NCBI RefSeq assembly: GCF_000403845.2
Contig: NZ_KE159568.1
Coordinates: forward strand, 882,796 to 946,795
DNA from: Eubacterium sp. 14-2
GTDB taxonomy: Bacteria; Bacillota; Clostridia; Lachnospirales; Lachnospiraceae
DNA length: 64,000 bases
Reading direction: 5' to 3'
Each line of letters begins with the position of its first letter. Position 1 is the stretch's first letter. Under the pieces are notes generated by a model. It was not told the DNA's origin. It saw only the letters and a list, made by a program, of their open reading frames with translations, and searched no databases. The position numbers and the translations under genes are program-made. Shown piece after piece: positions 41,650 to 52,376 of the stretch.

Positions 41650-42691
41650 GAAATTCAAATCCTCCGGAACAGCGAATCTCTCCGTCTTCCATAATCCACA
41701 GTGCTTCCACCTCCGGCACTGACTCCACCAGAGCCAGCCCCTTCTCAAATTCCATATTAAAAAGTGCTGTAGACCATGCATCTGCCAGCCCGGAGTCCTC
41801 TGTCAGCACCGATACCAGCGGAAAATTTTCCGGAGGCATTCCCGTATCCGGGTCAATAATATGGCAGTATCGTTTTCCATTCACCACATAAAACCTCTGG
41901 TAATCCCCGCTGGTTACAATGGATGTTCCGGAAAGTTCCGCAGTTCCCACATAACTTTTGTCACTCTCCAAATCAGGATTTTCAATTCCCACCCGCCAGG
42001 GGGTTCCGTCCGGCTTACTGCCCACTGCGCATACATTGCCGCCCACACTGAACAGCAAATGGTCCATTCCGGCTTCCTGTGCATACTCTGCCAGCCGCTG
42101 CACCGCATATCCCTTTCCAATGCTCCCCACATCCAGAGACATTTCCCCGTCTTCCAGAAATACGGTGGATGCTTCCTCATTTATTATCAGTCCGGAAATA
42201 TCTGTATGCTGTCTTCGCTCATCCAGTAAATCCTCCGGCGGCAGTTTCGCATGTTCCGGCTCTGCCAGTCCCCGCTCCCGGTACTCATGCCACAGAGACA
42301 GCACGCTGCCGTAAGCGATATTGATTTTTCCCTCTGTTTTCTGATACATATCCAGTCCCAGCTTCAGCATATTTATTAATTCCTGATTTACTTTTACTGG
42401 CTCTTTCCCGGCTGCATCATTGATGGTTTTCACGTTATTTATTCCATCGTAACTGTGATATATGTCAAACAGTTCATGATAATACCGCAGCTTCTCCTGC
42501 AGTTTCCCGGCCTGTTCTTCAAACTCCTTCTGGCTTTCTGCATATCCGGTAATCACTGTCACAGTATCGAAACTGTCAAAAAATGTTGTTTCATACCGCT
42601 TCATCTCACTGCCCTGTTCCTGTATCAGTGCAATTCCCGCAAGCAGCGCCGCAGCCAGCAGCAGAATTCCCGCACTGTATGTCTTTTTCAT
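41636..42691 (-). CDS. apbE: FAD:protein FMN transferase (ApbE family)
   Basis: This protein has about 351 residues from the ATG at 42691. The N-terminal hydrophobic/lipoprotein-like segment is ILLLAAALLAGIALIQEQG; no clear lipobox Cys is seen, so it is probably a membrane anchor. The ApbE core is FFDSFDTVTVITGYAES, SLDVGSIGKGYAVQRLAEYA, SVGGNVCAVGSKPDGTPWRV, TSGDYQRFYVVNGKRYCHII and DSGLADAWSTALFNM. It attaches FMN covalently to Thr/Ser of extracytoplasmic flavoproteins, using FAD and Mg. The flavinylated target is not visible here. It is first in the operon with NusG-II and Gx genes. Confidence 0.93.
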   Translation of the reverse strand: MKKTYSAGILLLAAALLAGIALIQEQGSEMKRYETTFFDSFDTVTVITGYAESQKEFEEQAGKLQEKLRYYHELFDIYHSYDGINNVKTINDAAGKEPVKVNQELINMLKLGLDMYQKTEGKINIAYGSVLSLWHEYRERGLAEPEHAKLPPEDLLDERRQHTDISGLIINEEASTVFLEDGEMSLDVGSIGKGYAVQRLAEYAQEAGMDHLLFSVGGNVCAVGSKPDGTPWRVGIENPDLESDKSYVGTAELSGTSIVTSGDYQRFYVVNGKRYCHIIDPDTGMPPENFPLVSVLTEDSGLADAWSTALFNMEFEKGLALVESVPEVEALWIMEDGEIRCSGGFEFHEEK

Positions 42692-42765
42692 GTCAATCAC
42701 CTTTACAAAGGCTGCCGCATGAAAGATTTTCAATGCGGCAGCCCCCTGTTTACTCACTGCTCTGC

Positions 42766-43968
42766 TTACTGATTGTCTGTGTTTTCCTGATGGTCACCGG
42801 ATTCCGGGTTCCCTGCATTGTCTCCCGCGTCTCCATTCTCTGCGCTGTCACCGGATTCCGGGTTCTCTGCATTGTCTCCTGCGTCTTCATTCTCTGCGCT
42901 GTCACCGGATTCCGGGTTCTCTGCATTATCCTCTGTATTTTCCGTTTCAGGCTCCTGTGTTTCTTCCTGCTTTATGGTGAACAGGTCATCAAATTTCACC
43001 TTCGCCCATTCTTTCTCATTCAGTTCAAATTTCGCGCTTTCTTTATACTTGTCGCACATTTCCTGGTAATGTTCGTTTTTGCGCTCTGTGACAATCTCCT
43101 CTTTTTTCTTTTCCGTGGCTTCTTCATCAAAGGTACTGTCCATGCGAGCCACATAAAATGCATCTTCGCCGGTGATAACGCCGGTGAGTTCTCCGTCTTT
43201 CAGCTTGTCCGCAGCTTCTGTCAGCACCTTTTCCAGTGAATCATCATCTGCGCCGTAAGAGGCTTCTGAAACGGTATAACCTGCTGTTTCCGCTGCAGTC
43301 TTAAAATCTTCTCCGGCGGAAGCTGCAAAGGTTTCCACCTCTTTTTTCAGATTTTCCTTTTCTTCCTCTGTATAGTCTTTGGAATTTCCCTCTTCATCTG
43401 TGGTGGATTTGTTATTTACTTTTACATAACTGATGGTTTTCTGGGCCGCTTCTTCATCAGAAACTTCTGTATCCACCTCTGCGTCCATGGCCTTGCGCAT
43501 TTTTGTCTGGATCGTATTCAGGCGAAGCATCTCCTTCACATATTCCTGCGTAGCCCCCATCTGCTTTATGGCTTTTTCGCTGTTATCCTCCAGAAACTTT
43601 CCGGCTGCCTCATCCATTTTGGCCAGTTCTTCTTCGGTAATCTCCACATTGTAATCTTTCATATGGTTTTCCAACAGGTACAGGGTCTCAATATTATCCG
43701 CCACGTTTTTCTTAACGGAGGTTTCCATATCCGTTCCCTCGCCGAACAGGTCCTGAGACCACATCCCGGTTCCGAACATGCCGGAAAACTGCCCGTCATA
43801 AATGGCCTGCTGATATCTGGCCATAAAATTCATAAATCCAAGGGATATCTCCTCTCCGTCCAGGGTTGCGCCTGCTTTCTTTCCGTCTATGGAACTGCCG
43901 CAGCCTGTCAATACAGAAATTCCCATGGCTGCCGCCAGTAACAAAGATAAGATTTTCTTTCCTTTCAT
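42766..43968 (-). CDS. Foldase-like lipoprotein (SurA/PrsA-N type)
   Basis: This 400-residue protein has signal peptide ILSLLLAAAMGISVLTGC with lipobox LTGC. A SurA/trigger-factor-like helical chaperone region follows (EITEEELAKMDEAAGKFLED, QMGATQEYVKEMLRLNTIQT). The middle region (about 190-300) may be a rudimentary PPIase domain. The acidic tail consists of three 18-residue repeats. It probably helps fold exported proteins at the outer face of the membrane. It lies upstream of apbE; whether they share a transcript is unclear. Confidence 0.8.
   Translation of the reverse strand: MKGKKILSLLLAAAMGISVLTGCGSSIDGKKAGATLDGEEISLGFMNFMARYQQAIYDGQFSGMFGTGMWSQDLFGEGTDMETSVKKNVADNIETLYLLENHMKDYNVEITEEELAKMDEAAGKFLEDNSEKAIKQMGATQEYVKEMLRLNTIQTKMRKAMDAEVDTEVSDEEAAQKTISYVKVNNKSTTDEEGNSKDYTEEEKENLKKEVETFAASAGEDFKTAAETAGYTVSEASYGADDDSLEKVLTEAADKLKDGELTGVITGEDAFYVARMDSTFDEEATEKKKEEIVTERKNEHYQEMCDKYKESAKFELNEKEWAKVKFDDLFTIKQEETQEPETENTEDNAENPESGDSAENEDAGDNAENPESGDSAENGDAGDNAGNPESGDHQENTDNQ
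42769..42930 (-). repeat. Three tandem 54-base coding repeats
   Basis: The C-terminus of the foldase-like lipoprotein is three copies of DNAENPESGDSAENxDAG (18 codons), the last one degenerate. It is acidic and low-complexity, and likely variable in copy number. Confidence 0.85.
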
Positions 43969-44219
43969 AACATCCTCCTGTGTATTCTCTCACTGCACCG
44001 TTTCCTGTACAGTATCATAACTTTACCTGAATTCCAAACCTGTTCAGGCATACTGCTGATATTATAATTCTTTTTTTCGCCGGTAGCAACAGTTTTCACA
44101 ATATTTTCAAACAGTTCGCAACCGTTCAGCCTATGGCTTCCCTGTTACGGAATCCGGGAATTGTTAAAAAGGGAGTGGGCTGAACTGGTCTCTCAGCCAT
44201 AGTCATTCCAATGGGCGAT

Positions 44220-47200
44220 TCATGTGCCCGGCTGCGATTCCCCATGCTCCACCAGCAGCTCCCAGGTATCCTCCAGAATCCTTTCCACCTTTTCCAGCGT
44301 GCCTGCATTTTTCTGGCGGGTATTATGATTTTTCAGGTATTCAAAGCAGGGAGCTTTGGCGTCCCGGATAAACTGCAGCGCTCCCTGGTATTTTTCCGTA
44401 ATCTGAGCAATATTGGCAGGATTAATGTTGGCCTGAAAATAAAATGTAAATTTAATTTTCTCACCAGTTTCTTTTACTTCCGTATAATAGCAGTTATGGG
44501 CTTTTGCTTTCAGCAACGCGATGGCCAGCAGGTTTTCCACAGATTTCGGAGGCTCTCCGAACCGGTCAATCAGTTCTTCCAGCATTTCTTCCCGTTCTTC
44601 CTGATTTTCAATCACTGCAATCCGCTTGTAAATATCCAGTTTCTGAAATTCATTTGGAATATAGGCAGGGGGAATAAAGGCGTCCACATCCAGTTCCATG
44701 GTGGTGTCAAACTGCTCTGCCTGTATTTCCCCTTTCAGAGATTTTACCGCTTCATTCAGCATTTTACAGTACAAATCATAGCCCACCGCCTCCATATGGC
44801 CGTGCTGCCGGGCGCCCAGCAGGTTTCCGGCCCCGCGGATTTCCAGGTCCCGCATGGCTATTTTAAAACCGCTGCCCAGCTCTGTAAATTCCTTTATGGC
44901 CGACAGACGTTTTTCCGCCACTTCCTTCAGCATTTTATTCTGCCGGTACATGAGAAAAGCATAGGCTGTCCGGCTGGAACGCCCCACCCGGCCCCGAAGC
45001 TGGTAAAGCTGAGACAGGCCCATGTTGTCCGCATCCTGAATAATCATGGTATTGACATTGGAAATATCAAGTCCTGTTTCAATAATTGTGGTAGATACCA
45101 GTACATCAATTTCTCCGTTGATAAACTGGTACATGATATTTTCCAGCTCCCGCTCCTTCATCTGGCCATGGGCAAAGGCCACGTTCGCCTCCGGCACCAG
45201 CCGGGCAATCCTGGAAGTCACTTCCACAATCTGATTCACCCGGTTGAACACATAATACACCTGCCCTTCCCTGGCCAGCTCCCGGTTGATGGCTTCCCGC
45301 ACAATTTCTTCATTATATTCCATCACGTAAGTCTGTATGGGCATACGGTCCATGGGAGGCTCCTCCAGCACGCTCATATCCCGGATGCCAATCAGGCTCA
45401 TATGGAGGGTCCGGGGAATAGGGGTGGCCGTCAGGGTAAGCACATCCACATTTTTCTTCATCTGCTTGATTTTTTCTTTATGAGCCACGCCAAACCGCTG
45501 CTCCTCGTCAATAATCAGAAGACCCAAATCCTTAAATACCACGTCTTTGGAAAGTACCCGGTGGGTGCCAATCACAATATCCACCATGCCCCGCTTCAAA
45601 TCCTCTGCGGTCTTTTTCATCTGGCCGGTCGTACAGAACCGGCACATCAGATCCACCCGCACCGGGAAGTCCTTCATCCTCTGGACAAAGTTATTGTAAT
45701 GCTGCTGGGCCAGAATCGTGGTGGGCACCAGGTATACCACCTGTTTTCCATCCTGAATGGCTTTAAATGCCGCCCGGATGGCAATTTCCGTTTTTCCGTA
45801 GCCCACGTCTCCGCAGATCAGCCGGTCCATGATTTTCCTGCTTTCCATATCACGTTTGGTAGCCTCAATGGCCAGCTCCTGGTCTTCGGTTTCATCAAAG
45901 GGAAACAGCTCTTCAAATTCTTTCTGCCATACCGTGTCTTCTCCATAGGCAAAGCCATCCGACTGCTGGCGCACCGCGTACAGTTCCACCAGTTCTTTCG
46001 CAATTTCCTGCACCGCGCCTTTCACCCGGCTTCTGGTCCTGCTCCATTCCTGTCCGTCCAGCCGGTTGATTTTCGGCTTTTTGGCCTCTGCGCCTGCATA
46101 CTTCTGAATGGCTTCCAGCTGAGTGGCCAGTACATACAGGGTGCTCCCCTTATCATATTCGATTTTCACATAATCTTTGGCGATTTTCTGAATCTCCACT
46201 TTCTCAATTCCCCGGTAGACTCCTACGCCATAGCGCTCATGTACCACATAATCCCCGATACTCAAATCCGTAAAGCTCTGAATTTTTTCTCCTTCGTACA
46301 CTCTGCGCTTTTTCCTGCGCTTCTGTTCCCCGCCGAAAATATCGCTTTCCGAAATCACCACGAATTTAATGTCCGGATACTCAAAGCCTTTTTTGAGCTT
46401 TCCGTACGCAGCCATCACCTCTCCCGGCTGCACCGGATGATCATAATCCTGGCTGTAAAAGCAGTTCAGCCCGGCCTGCTGCAAGTCCTCCGCCAGATGT
46501 CCGGCACGGGTTCTGGAGCCGGACAGCAGGATCACCTGATACCTGTTTTTCCTGTACTGCTGTAAATCCTTAATCAGCAGTTCAAAACTGCGGTTATAGG
46601 AATTTACGCTCCGCACCGAAACCGTATACCGATGATCCACCTCCAGCTCGCTGACCTTAAGGTCAAGGGTAGTCAGGGCCACACATTTTTTCCGCTGTAT
46701 TCCTGCAAAAATCTCTTTTCCCGAATACAGTGCCTCCATCTGTCCCGGCAGAATGTAGCCTTTTTCCAGACGGTGGCTCATGCTCTCTGAAAATTCCTGT
46801 TCCACTACCCTGCCCTTTTCTGCCAGACGGGCAGGCTCATCCAGGAATAAAAGCGTATGTTCCCAATCAAAATAATCCAGAAAGGAAACGGTTTCTTCCA
46901 GGAAATACATAAGATAGCTGTCCGTACCGGTCCCCTGACCCAGTTCTCTGATTTCCTCCATAAAAGCATCCACCGTTGATTTCAGCCGGTGAGCTTCCTC
47001 AGTTTTCATTTCTTTTCGGAACTTTTCATACAGTCTGATTTTCTCTTTTTCCAGAGCCTCCAGCCCCCGTTTTGTCAGTTCCGGAAACATCACCATTTCG
47101 CTGGCCGGATAAATGCGCACCCGCTCCAGATTTTCAATAGAGCGCTGACTCTCCACATCAAACCTGCGCATGGAATCAATTTCATCTCCCCACAGCTCAA

Positions 47201-47771
47201 TACGACAGGGATTTTCTTCTGTCAGGGGAAAAATATCCAGAATCCCGCCCCGAATGGCAAACTGCCCGGCGGACTCCACCTGGTAATTACGCTCATAGCC
47301 CATCTGCACCAGACGGTTTTTCACCTCTTCCATATCCAGAGTTTCCCCCAGGGAATATTCCAGAATAGCCTGACGTATATGTGCAAGAGGTACAATTCTG
47401 TCCATCAGGGCATCAAAAGTGGTAATCACCGTCACCTGCTTCTGCTCCAGAATGGCTTTTACCGCAGTGAGCCGTTCTCCTGTCAGCAGATTTCCCCGGA
47501 TATCCGACTGATAAAACAGCACGTCCCTGGGAGGATAGTACAACACCTGCCGGTCGAAAAACCTGTAATTTTCATACAGTTCTTTTGCTTTCTGTTCCTG
47601 AAAAGTTACAATCAGACAGCTTTCCCCTTCCCGGAGCAGACTGTACATGAAATGAGGCTTCTGGGTATCTATGCACCCGGAAACCTGCATCACTTCCTTT
47701 CCTTTCTTTAATTGTGCCTTTAAATCTGCATATTCTTTCAGCTCCGACAAAGGCTCTGTAAAACTTTTCAT
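44220..47771 (-). CDS. mfd: Transcription-repair coupling factor
   Basis: Mfd removes stalled RNA polymerase and recruits UvrA. It has about 1,183 residues from the ATG at 47771 (GGAGGCGATT site). The UvrB-like N-terminal module includes [18 protein letters not shown] and [19 protein letters not shown]. The RNA-polymerase interaction domain is near 500 ([20 protein letters not shown]). The RecG-like motor has Walker [12 protein letters not shown] (about 655), DEEQRFGV box, [16 protein letters not shown] and [11 protein letters not shown]. The C-terminal TRCF domain is present. It is full length, downstream of pth as in many Firmicutes. Confidence 0.97.
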   Translation of the reverse strand: MKSFTEPLSELKEYADLKAQLKKGKEVMQVSGCIDTQKPHFMYSLLREGESCLIVTFQEQKAKELYENYRFFDRQVLYYPPRDVLFYQSDIRGNLLTGERLTAVKAILEQKQVTVITTFDALMDRIVPLAHIRQAILEYSLGETLDMEEVKNRLVQMGYERNYQVESAGQFAIRGGILDIFPLTEENPCRIELWGDEIDSMRRFDVESQRSIENLERVRIYPASEMVMFPELTKRGLEALEKEKIRLYEKFRKEMKTEEAHRLKSTVDAFMEEIRELGQGTGTDSYLMYFLEETVSFLDYFDWEHTLLFLDEPARLAEKGRVVEQEFSESMSHRLEKGYILPGQMEALYSGKEIFAGIQRKKCVALTTLDLKVSELEVDHRYTVSVRSVNSYNRSFELLIKDLQQYRKNRYQVILLSGSRTRAGHLAEDLQQAGLNCFYSQDYDHPVQPGEVMAAYGKLKKGFEYPDIKFVVISESDIFGGEQKRRKKRRVYEGEKIQSFTDLSIGDYVVHERYGVGVYRGIEKVEIQKIAKDYVKIEYDKGSTLYVLATQLEAIQKYAGAEAKKPKINRLDGQEWSRTRSRVKGAVQEIAKELVELYAVRQQSDGFAYGEDTVWQKEFEELFPFDETEDQELAIEATKRDMESRKIMDRLICGDVGYGKTEIAIRAAFKAIQDGKQVVYLVPTTILAQQHYNNFVQRMKDFPVRVDLMCRFCTTGQMKKTAEDLKRGMVDIVIGTHRVLSKDVVFKDLGLLIIDEEQRFGVAHKEKIKQMKKNVDVLTLTATPIPRTLHMSLIGIRDMSVLEEPPMDRMPIQTYVMEYNEEIVREAINRELAREGQVYYVFNRVNQIVEVTSRIARLVPEANVAFAHGQMKERELENIMYQFINGEIDVLVSTTIIETGLDISNVNTMIIQDADNMGLSQLYQLRGRVGRSSRTAYAFLMYRQNKMLKEVAEKRLSAIKEFTELGSGFKIAMRDLEIRGAGNLLGARQHGHMEAVGYDLYCKMLNEAVKSLKGEIQAEQFDTTMELDVDAFIPPAYIPNEFQKLDIYKRIAVIENQEEREEMLEELIDRFGEPPKSVENLLAIALLKAKAHNCYYTEVKETGEKIKFTFYFQANINPANIAQITEKYQGALQFIRDAKAPCFEYLKNHNTRQKNAGTLEKVERILEDTWELLVEHGESQPGT

Positions 47772-47818
47772 AATCGCCTCCATATCATGTATGTTCCCGA
47801 AAACACCTGTTCCTGCAT

Positions 47819-48379
47819 TCAGTTAAACTGGTTCATGGCCCGGTCAGTCTCTCCCTGTACCATCATTGCCGCCGCCTCACAGGCCTTTCCAAAGGCTTCT
47901 TCCACCAGTTCCCGCTCTTCTTTGGAAAACCTGCTCAACACATAATCCGCCAGGTCCCGGCCCTGGGGCTTCTCTCCGACCCCAATCTTAATCCGCAGAA
48001 ATTCCTGAGTTCCTACATGGCTTATGATATTTTTTATGCCGTTGTGCCCTCCTGCGCTGCCCTTTTTCCGGATTCTGAGCCTGCCGGGAGGCAGACTGAT
48101 ATCATCATAAAGCACCATAAAATTTGTTTCCGGCGGTATCTTATAATAATTCAGAATTGCTCCGATACTCTCACCGCTTAAATTCATAAATGTCTGAGGT
48201 TTCACCAGAAGCACCTTCTGCCCCTCCAGAATCCCCGTTCCGCACAGCGCCCTGTGCTTTTTCTCATTTACTTTTATATTATATTTTTCCGCCAGCAGAT
48301 CAATGACATCAAAACCTACATTGTGACGGGTTTTTTCATACTGTCTGGTGGGATTTCCCAGTCCCGCAATGATAAACAT
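47819..48379 (-). CDS. pth: Peptidyl-tRNA hydrolase
   Basis: This 186-residue enzyme frees tRNA from drop-off peptides. Family motifs are GLGNPTRQYEKTRHNVGFDV with the catalytic His, KPQTFMNLSGESIGAILNYY, VLYDDISLPPGRLRIRKKGS with the Asp, and GGHNGIKNII. Length is normal. It lies just upstream of mfd (48 bases). The AT-rich restriction gene upstream indicates that foreign DNA was inserted right before pth. Confidence 0.96.
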   Translation of the reverse strand: MFIIAGLGNPTRQYEKTRHNVGFDVIDLLAEKYNIKVNEKKHRALCGTGILEGQKVLLVKPQTFMNLSGESIGAILNYYKIPPETNFMVLYDDISLPPGRLRIRKKGSAGGHNGIKNIISHVGTQEFLRIKIGVGEKPQGRDLADYVLSRFSKEERELVEEAFGKACEAAAMMVQGETDRAMNQFN

Positions 48380-48394
48380 GGGCGTCTCCTTTAT

Positions 48395-49213
48395 CTATTT
48401 CATAGTTCTATGTAATTCTTTCCAATACACATACATTTTTTTAGCTTCAGTCATGTCTCTTCCATTTCTTTCACACCATTCAAAATACTCTTCAAGTGAA
48501 GTATAATTTTTCTTCTCTGCCCTGTATTTCGGATAACCTGCCCAGTATTCTTCAAAAATCTCCAAACCCAAAACTGAGAAAGGTCCTTCCCCATTAATCA
48601 GATAATCCATTTTATCCGTTTTATACGATCCAATATTCTCAGTATTTCCGCTACCAGGCTTTTCTCCGGAAATTTTATACTTCTCCTGTACAAAAACTTC
48701 CACATCTTTATATGGAACCTGCAATGTCTGAAGTTCGCTTATATGATGCTTTTCTCCTTCACTTGCTCTTTCATTTCTTGTATATATAAAAGCAATCACA
48801 TAATGTTTTGCATATTGCGCATAAGGAAACATAATATTTTTTGTTCCATTTCGCATAAAGGAAGCATACGAACCTAAAGTAAAATTAAAAAGTTTCGATT
48901 TTCTGTCTTCTCCTGACAGTCTGTATGTTGATTTTATATCTATCGCGATTTTTCTTTCATCCCGTTCATCTTTCATTAATGTAAAATCCGGGTACACCGT
49001 TTGCCTGTCAGAAGGCAACAGCAACAATTCATTTTCGTCTGCAATTTCTTTTATAATTTCATACGAAATCAGTTCAAATATTCTACCTATTAACTTTGAA
49101 TCACTCCCCAAAGTATAAACATTTCCCTCCGGAGTTACTAATGCTTTAATTTCCCATGAAATATTTCTTTCTCCTGTCTTTTTATAAAATTCCTTTATAA
49201 AATCAAACTCCAA
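48395..49213 (-). CDS. Type II restriction endonuclease, EcoRV family
   Basis: This 272-residue protein aligns by eye with EcoRV over its whole length: LVTPEGNVYTLGSDSKLIGR, then YPDFTL (Asp about 76), KIAIDIKSTY (Asp 92, Lys 94). These match the catalytic triad Asp74/Asp90/Lys92 of EcoRV. FTLGSYASFMRNGTKNIMFP follows. The recognition-loop motif GSGNTENIGS matches GSGNTTNIGS of EcoRV. Blunt cleavage at GATATC is therefore predicted. It is AT-rich compared with the neighbours and lies behind its methyltransferase, in the gap between uppP and pth. Confidence 0.9.
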   Translation of the reverse strand: MEFDFIKEFYKKTGERNISWEIKALVTPEGNVYTLGSDSKLIGRIFELISYEIIKEIADENELLLLPSDRQTVYPDFTLMKDERDERKIAIDIKSTYRLSGEDRKSKLFNFTLGSYASFMRNGTKNIMFPYAQYAKHYVIAFIYTRNERASEGEKHHISELQTLQVPYKDVEVFVQEKYKISGEKPGSGNTENIGSYKTDKMDYLINGEGPFSVLGLEIFEEYWAGYPKYRAEKKNYTSLEEYFEWCERNGRDMTEAKKMYVYWKELHRTMK

Positions 49214-49276
49214 TCTGGCCCTCCATTTAATTATTCACTCTTATTAAATATCTGTTACTCACCATTTACATCTTAT

Positions 49277-50188
49277 CTATCCCTGTCTTATCAGGGACTC
49301 TAAAGAAATCTGTTCTGCTTCCTCGCTCCTTGCATTCCTGCTTTTATCAGGATCATAGTTAGTTAATAACGCTTCTTTCATAGCATTCCTGTTTTTTTCA
49401 CTTGCACCGATAAAATAGAAATGTTCCTGATTCACTTTATAGCACATTCCCCATACGGATTCTATATACTCATTTTTACGATATTTATTTTCATCCCATG
49501 TAGAAAGCATAAATTTTGCTTTTGAAGCAAATAACGCATCTTTTAATCTGATTTCCTGCTCCTCATTCCAGCTATCATAATAATCCACATGCCTGCCAAT
49601 ATATGGAGGATCACAATAAATAAAATCATTTTCACCTGCTTCACTTATTGTTTCTTCAAATGACTGACATTTAAATTCCCATGAATTTACTTTTAATATT
49701 TCTTCCAAATGTTTTACCTGATTTACAATTTTAGTAATATAAGATTTAGAAAAACGTGCAGGTTTATGGCAATAAGGTACATTGAATCGATATTCTTTAT
49801 TAAATCTGATCATTCCATTAAAACAGCTTCTGTTCAAAAACAAAAAATCTAACGGATTATGATATTCATTAAATCTGTCTCGCACTTCATAATAATATCT
49901 ATCATCTTTTTTTTCTAAAAGTTTTCCTTCTCTTTCCAAATACCCACGTACCATATATGAATCAATATTCCCCAATTTGATTTGTTGATATAAATTAATA
50001 ACATATGGATTTATATCTGCAAAAACTGCTCGTTGCGGAGCCAGATTCAAACCAACCACTCCTGATCCCATAAAAGGTTCATACCATACAGTATCATCAC
50101 TAATGTCAACTTCTTCTGAAATCAACGACACTAATTTTGTCTTTATACCCTGTATTTTAACAGGTGGAACATACACCTTTCCAACCAT
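49277..50188 (-). CDS. DNA adenine methyltransferase, M.EcoRV type
   Basis: This is a 303-residue D12-class N6-adenine methyltransferase. The SAM-binding motif is YEPFMGSGVVGLN (about 36-48), the catalytic motif is DFIYCDPPYIGRHVDYYDSW, and LDFLFLNRSCFNGMIRFN is also present. The start VGKVYVPPVKIQGIKTKLV is very like M.EcoRV. It protects the host at the same site as the endonuclease 64 bases downstream, presumably by methylating adenine in GATATC. It is AT-rich, and both genes probably arrived together. Confidence 0.92.
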   Translation of the reverse strand: MVGKVYVPPVKIQGIKTKLVSLISEEVDISDDTVWYEPFMGSGVVGLNLAPQRAVFADINPYVINLYQQIKLGNIDSYMVRGYLEREGKLLEKKDDRYYYEVRDRFNEYHNPLDFLFLNRSCFNGMIRFNKEYRFNVPYCHKPARFSKSYITKIVNQVKHLEEILKVNSWEFKCQSFEETISEAGENDFIYCDPPYIGRHVDYYDSWNEEQEIRLKDALFASKAKFMLSTWDENKYRKNEYIESVWGMCYKVNQEHFYFIGASEKNRNAMKEALLTNYDPDKSRNARSEEAEQISLESLIRQG

Positions 50189-50236
50189 ATTTTACCTCCA
50201 AATATAAATCCTTATTTCATCAGATGGTACCTATCC

Positions 50237-51064
50237 TTATGCAATCACGCCAAAGTACAGAAGCACCACTGCCCCCAGAACAATCCGATACCAGCCAAAC
50301 ACCTTAAAGTCGTGTTTTTTAATATATCCCATCAGGAAACGGATGACCACAACGGACACAATAAAAGACACTATCATTCCGGTAAACAGGATTCCCAGCT
50401 CCATAGATGTAAAAGTTAAACCAAACTTTAATAATTTTAACAGGCTGGCGCCAAACATAACAGGAATGGCAAGATAAAATGTAAACTCTGCCGCCACGGT
50501 ACGGGACACGCCAATCATCAGCGCACCGATTATGGTTGCTCCGGAGCGGGAAGTTCCCGGAAACACTGCGGCCACAAGCTGAAACATGCCAATCAGAAGA
50601 ACCACCCGATAGTCCAGTTCATCGGTGGTGCAGATCACGGGTCTGACACCCCGGTTCCGGTTCTCCACCACAATAAAAACAATTCCCACTGCAATCAGCA
50701 TAACCGCTACTACCCGGAAATTGTACAGATGTTCCTCCAGCCAGTCATCAAACAGTATTCCCACAATCCCCGCCGGAATACATGCCACAAGAATCTTAAC
50801 CCAAAGGTTCATAATCTTCCAGTCTATCCGAATCTGCCTTCTTCTGTTCCGCTGAAAGGGGAAAATCCGATTCCAGAACAGCAGAACCACAGCCAGGATT
50901 GCACCAAGCTGTACCACTACCAGAAACATATTCCAGAATTCCTGAGATACCTTCATGGGCATGATTTCTTCTAACAGAATCATGTGTCCGGTACTGCTCA
51001 CCGGGAGCCATTCTGTAATTCCTTCTACAATTCCATATACTACCGCTTTTAAAATTTCCAACAT
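50237..51064 (-). CDS. uppP: Undecaprenyl-diphosphate phosphatase
   Basis: UppP/BacA has 275 residues. GIVEGITEWLPVSSTGHMIL holds the catalytic Glu region, and VFPGTSRSGATIIGALMIGV is the second signature. About eight membrane helices are expected. It recycles undecaprenyl diphosphate for peptidoglycan and teichoic acid synthesis and gives basal bacitracin resistance. It is a single gene flanked on both sides by AT-rich accessory DNA. Confidence 0.96.
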   Translation of the reverse strand: MLEILKAVVYGIVEGITEWLPVSSTGHMILLEEIMPMKVSQEFWNMFLVVVQLGAILAVVLLFWNRIFPFQRNRRRQIRIDWKIMNLWVKILVACIPAGIVGILFDDWLEEHLYNFRVVAVMLIAVGIVFIVVENRNRGVRPVICTTDELDYRVVLLIGMFQLVAAVFPGTSRSGATIIGALMIGVSRTVAAEFTFYLAIPVMFGASLLKLLKFGLTFTSMELGILFTGMIVSFIVSVVVIRFLMGYIKKHDFKVFGWYRIVLGAVVLLYFGVIA

Positions 51065-51283
51065 ACTCTTAATCCTTTCCTGGAACGGGTCTGAAAAATT
51101 TTTTCCGAAGATGATTGTAACAGAGCAGATACTCCCACTGTTACAGATTTTTCAAACCGATCAAACAAACTCCGTTACAGTATATCACATTATTTGAAAA
51201 TTTAGGAGTGAATGTATTCAAAATTTTATTAATTTTTACCGTTATTTCTGTAACTGATTTGAATGCAAAAATCTATTTCTATC

Positions 51284-52375
51284 TTAATCTCTGATATTTA
51301 CTTCTCTTCTCATTTCCATCTCCATCACCCTTCTATTCGTTACATTCTCCAGACGGAAAAGATTATGCTGTGCCATTTCTTTGACTTGCGAATCAATATT
51401 GTTCACATTTCCGGTATTTATCAATCTTCCATTATCAGTTCCAAGAATATTATTAATTGCTGTATTAGAATCTTTGGGAATATCTAAAATATTCTGTGAA
51501 GCCTTTTGAGTATTCACCTTATGGTCCCGATAACATAAATACCCCAAAAAGCCTGCCATCGGTCCCGTTACCAGTAATGCTATAACGACGGGGCTGTTTT
51601 TCGTTATCCTTCTTAACTTTATCTGAGTTTCCGATTCCTCTCCATTCTTAAACATCTGATCTGCGTTTATAATCTCTATGGAAGGTACATCCTGATGATA
51701 TACACCTACCACTGGCCGCTCAAGCCTGTTATATGTACTGGCAAAAACAATTTTGCTTTCTTCCATTATCTTTTCAAATCTTTCTCTATCCCTCTTTAGA
51801 GCATTCTCTTTCTGCTTATCAAGTTCCCTGATCATTTTATTCCATTTTTCCATCTCGACAAAACTTCCTCTTTCAAATTTCTCCCATACCTGCTCTAATA
51901 CTCCATCCAGCAGTACTTCGCAAGCCTGGTCTAAAGATTTTTGAAATAATACAGAAAAACTTTCAGCCAAATAAGCACTTCGAATCCTGCACTTTAAATT
52001 ATTATTTAAAATAGAATTTAACTTTTTGTGAAGCCCGAAGAGACAATTGATTTTACAAATATCCTCATTTGGCTCCATTGTATAAAACCGCCCTAAACTA
52101 CACATTTTCAGCACATCCTGAGGACTTCCAAAAAATGTATCTCCTTTTTCAAAGTAAGTTCGATAACTCGTAGAAATTAAAAAAGATCGATCTGCTACAA
52201 ATATATCTTTTTTGTTTACCCCATTTTCAAGCAGCTTATTAATTTTAGAAAGAATGGCAAATTTATTATTTACCATTGTCATCATATCTACCGTTTTTGT
52301 TATTTGCCAGTTTGACATACTAATATCTGCCACGCTTGTTAATATAACTTCATACGTTTTATCATTTGTGTACAT
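51284..52375 (-). CDS. Unrecognised protein with one membrane segment
   Basis: This 363-residue, AT-rich protein shows no known family. Residues 1-140 look globular (DKTYEVILTSVADISMSNWQ; TVDMMTMVNNKFAILSKINK; CINCLFGLHKKLN-type Cys residues). Residues 150-220 are helical and charged, with coiled-coil tendency (KMIRELDKQKENALKRDRER). One hydrophobic segment lies at about 265-290 (SPVVIALLVTGPMAGFLGYL). The C-terminal tail is Asn-rich. It follows the four-helix protein 52377-52754 with a 1-base gap, so the two form one unit. Possible roles include defence or stress sensing, unsupported. Confidence 0.65.
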   Translation of the reverse strand: MYTNDKTYEVILTSVADISMSNWQITKTVDMMTMVNNKFAILSKINKLLENGVNKKDIFVADRSFLISTSYRTYFEKGDTFFGSPQDVLKMCSLGRFYTMEPNEDICKINCLFGLHKKLNSILNNNLKCRIRSAYLAESFSVLFQKSLDQACEVLLDGVLEQVWEKFERGSFVEMEKWNKMIRELDKQKENALKRDRERFEKIMEESKIVFASTYNRLERPVVGVYHQDVPSIEIINADQMFKNGEESETQIKLRRITKNSPVVIALLVTGPMAGFLGYLCYRDHKVNTQKASQNILDIPKDSNTAINNILGTDNGRLINTGNVNNIDSQVKEMAQHNLFRLENVTNRRVMEMEMRREVNIRD

Positions 52376-52376
52376 T

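Noticed and set aside
44211-46565. A 784-codon plus-strand open frame
   Set aside because: It lies wholly antisense to mfd, has no ribosome site, and its His/Phe-rich composition is what the reverse of a real gene gives.
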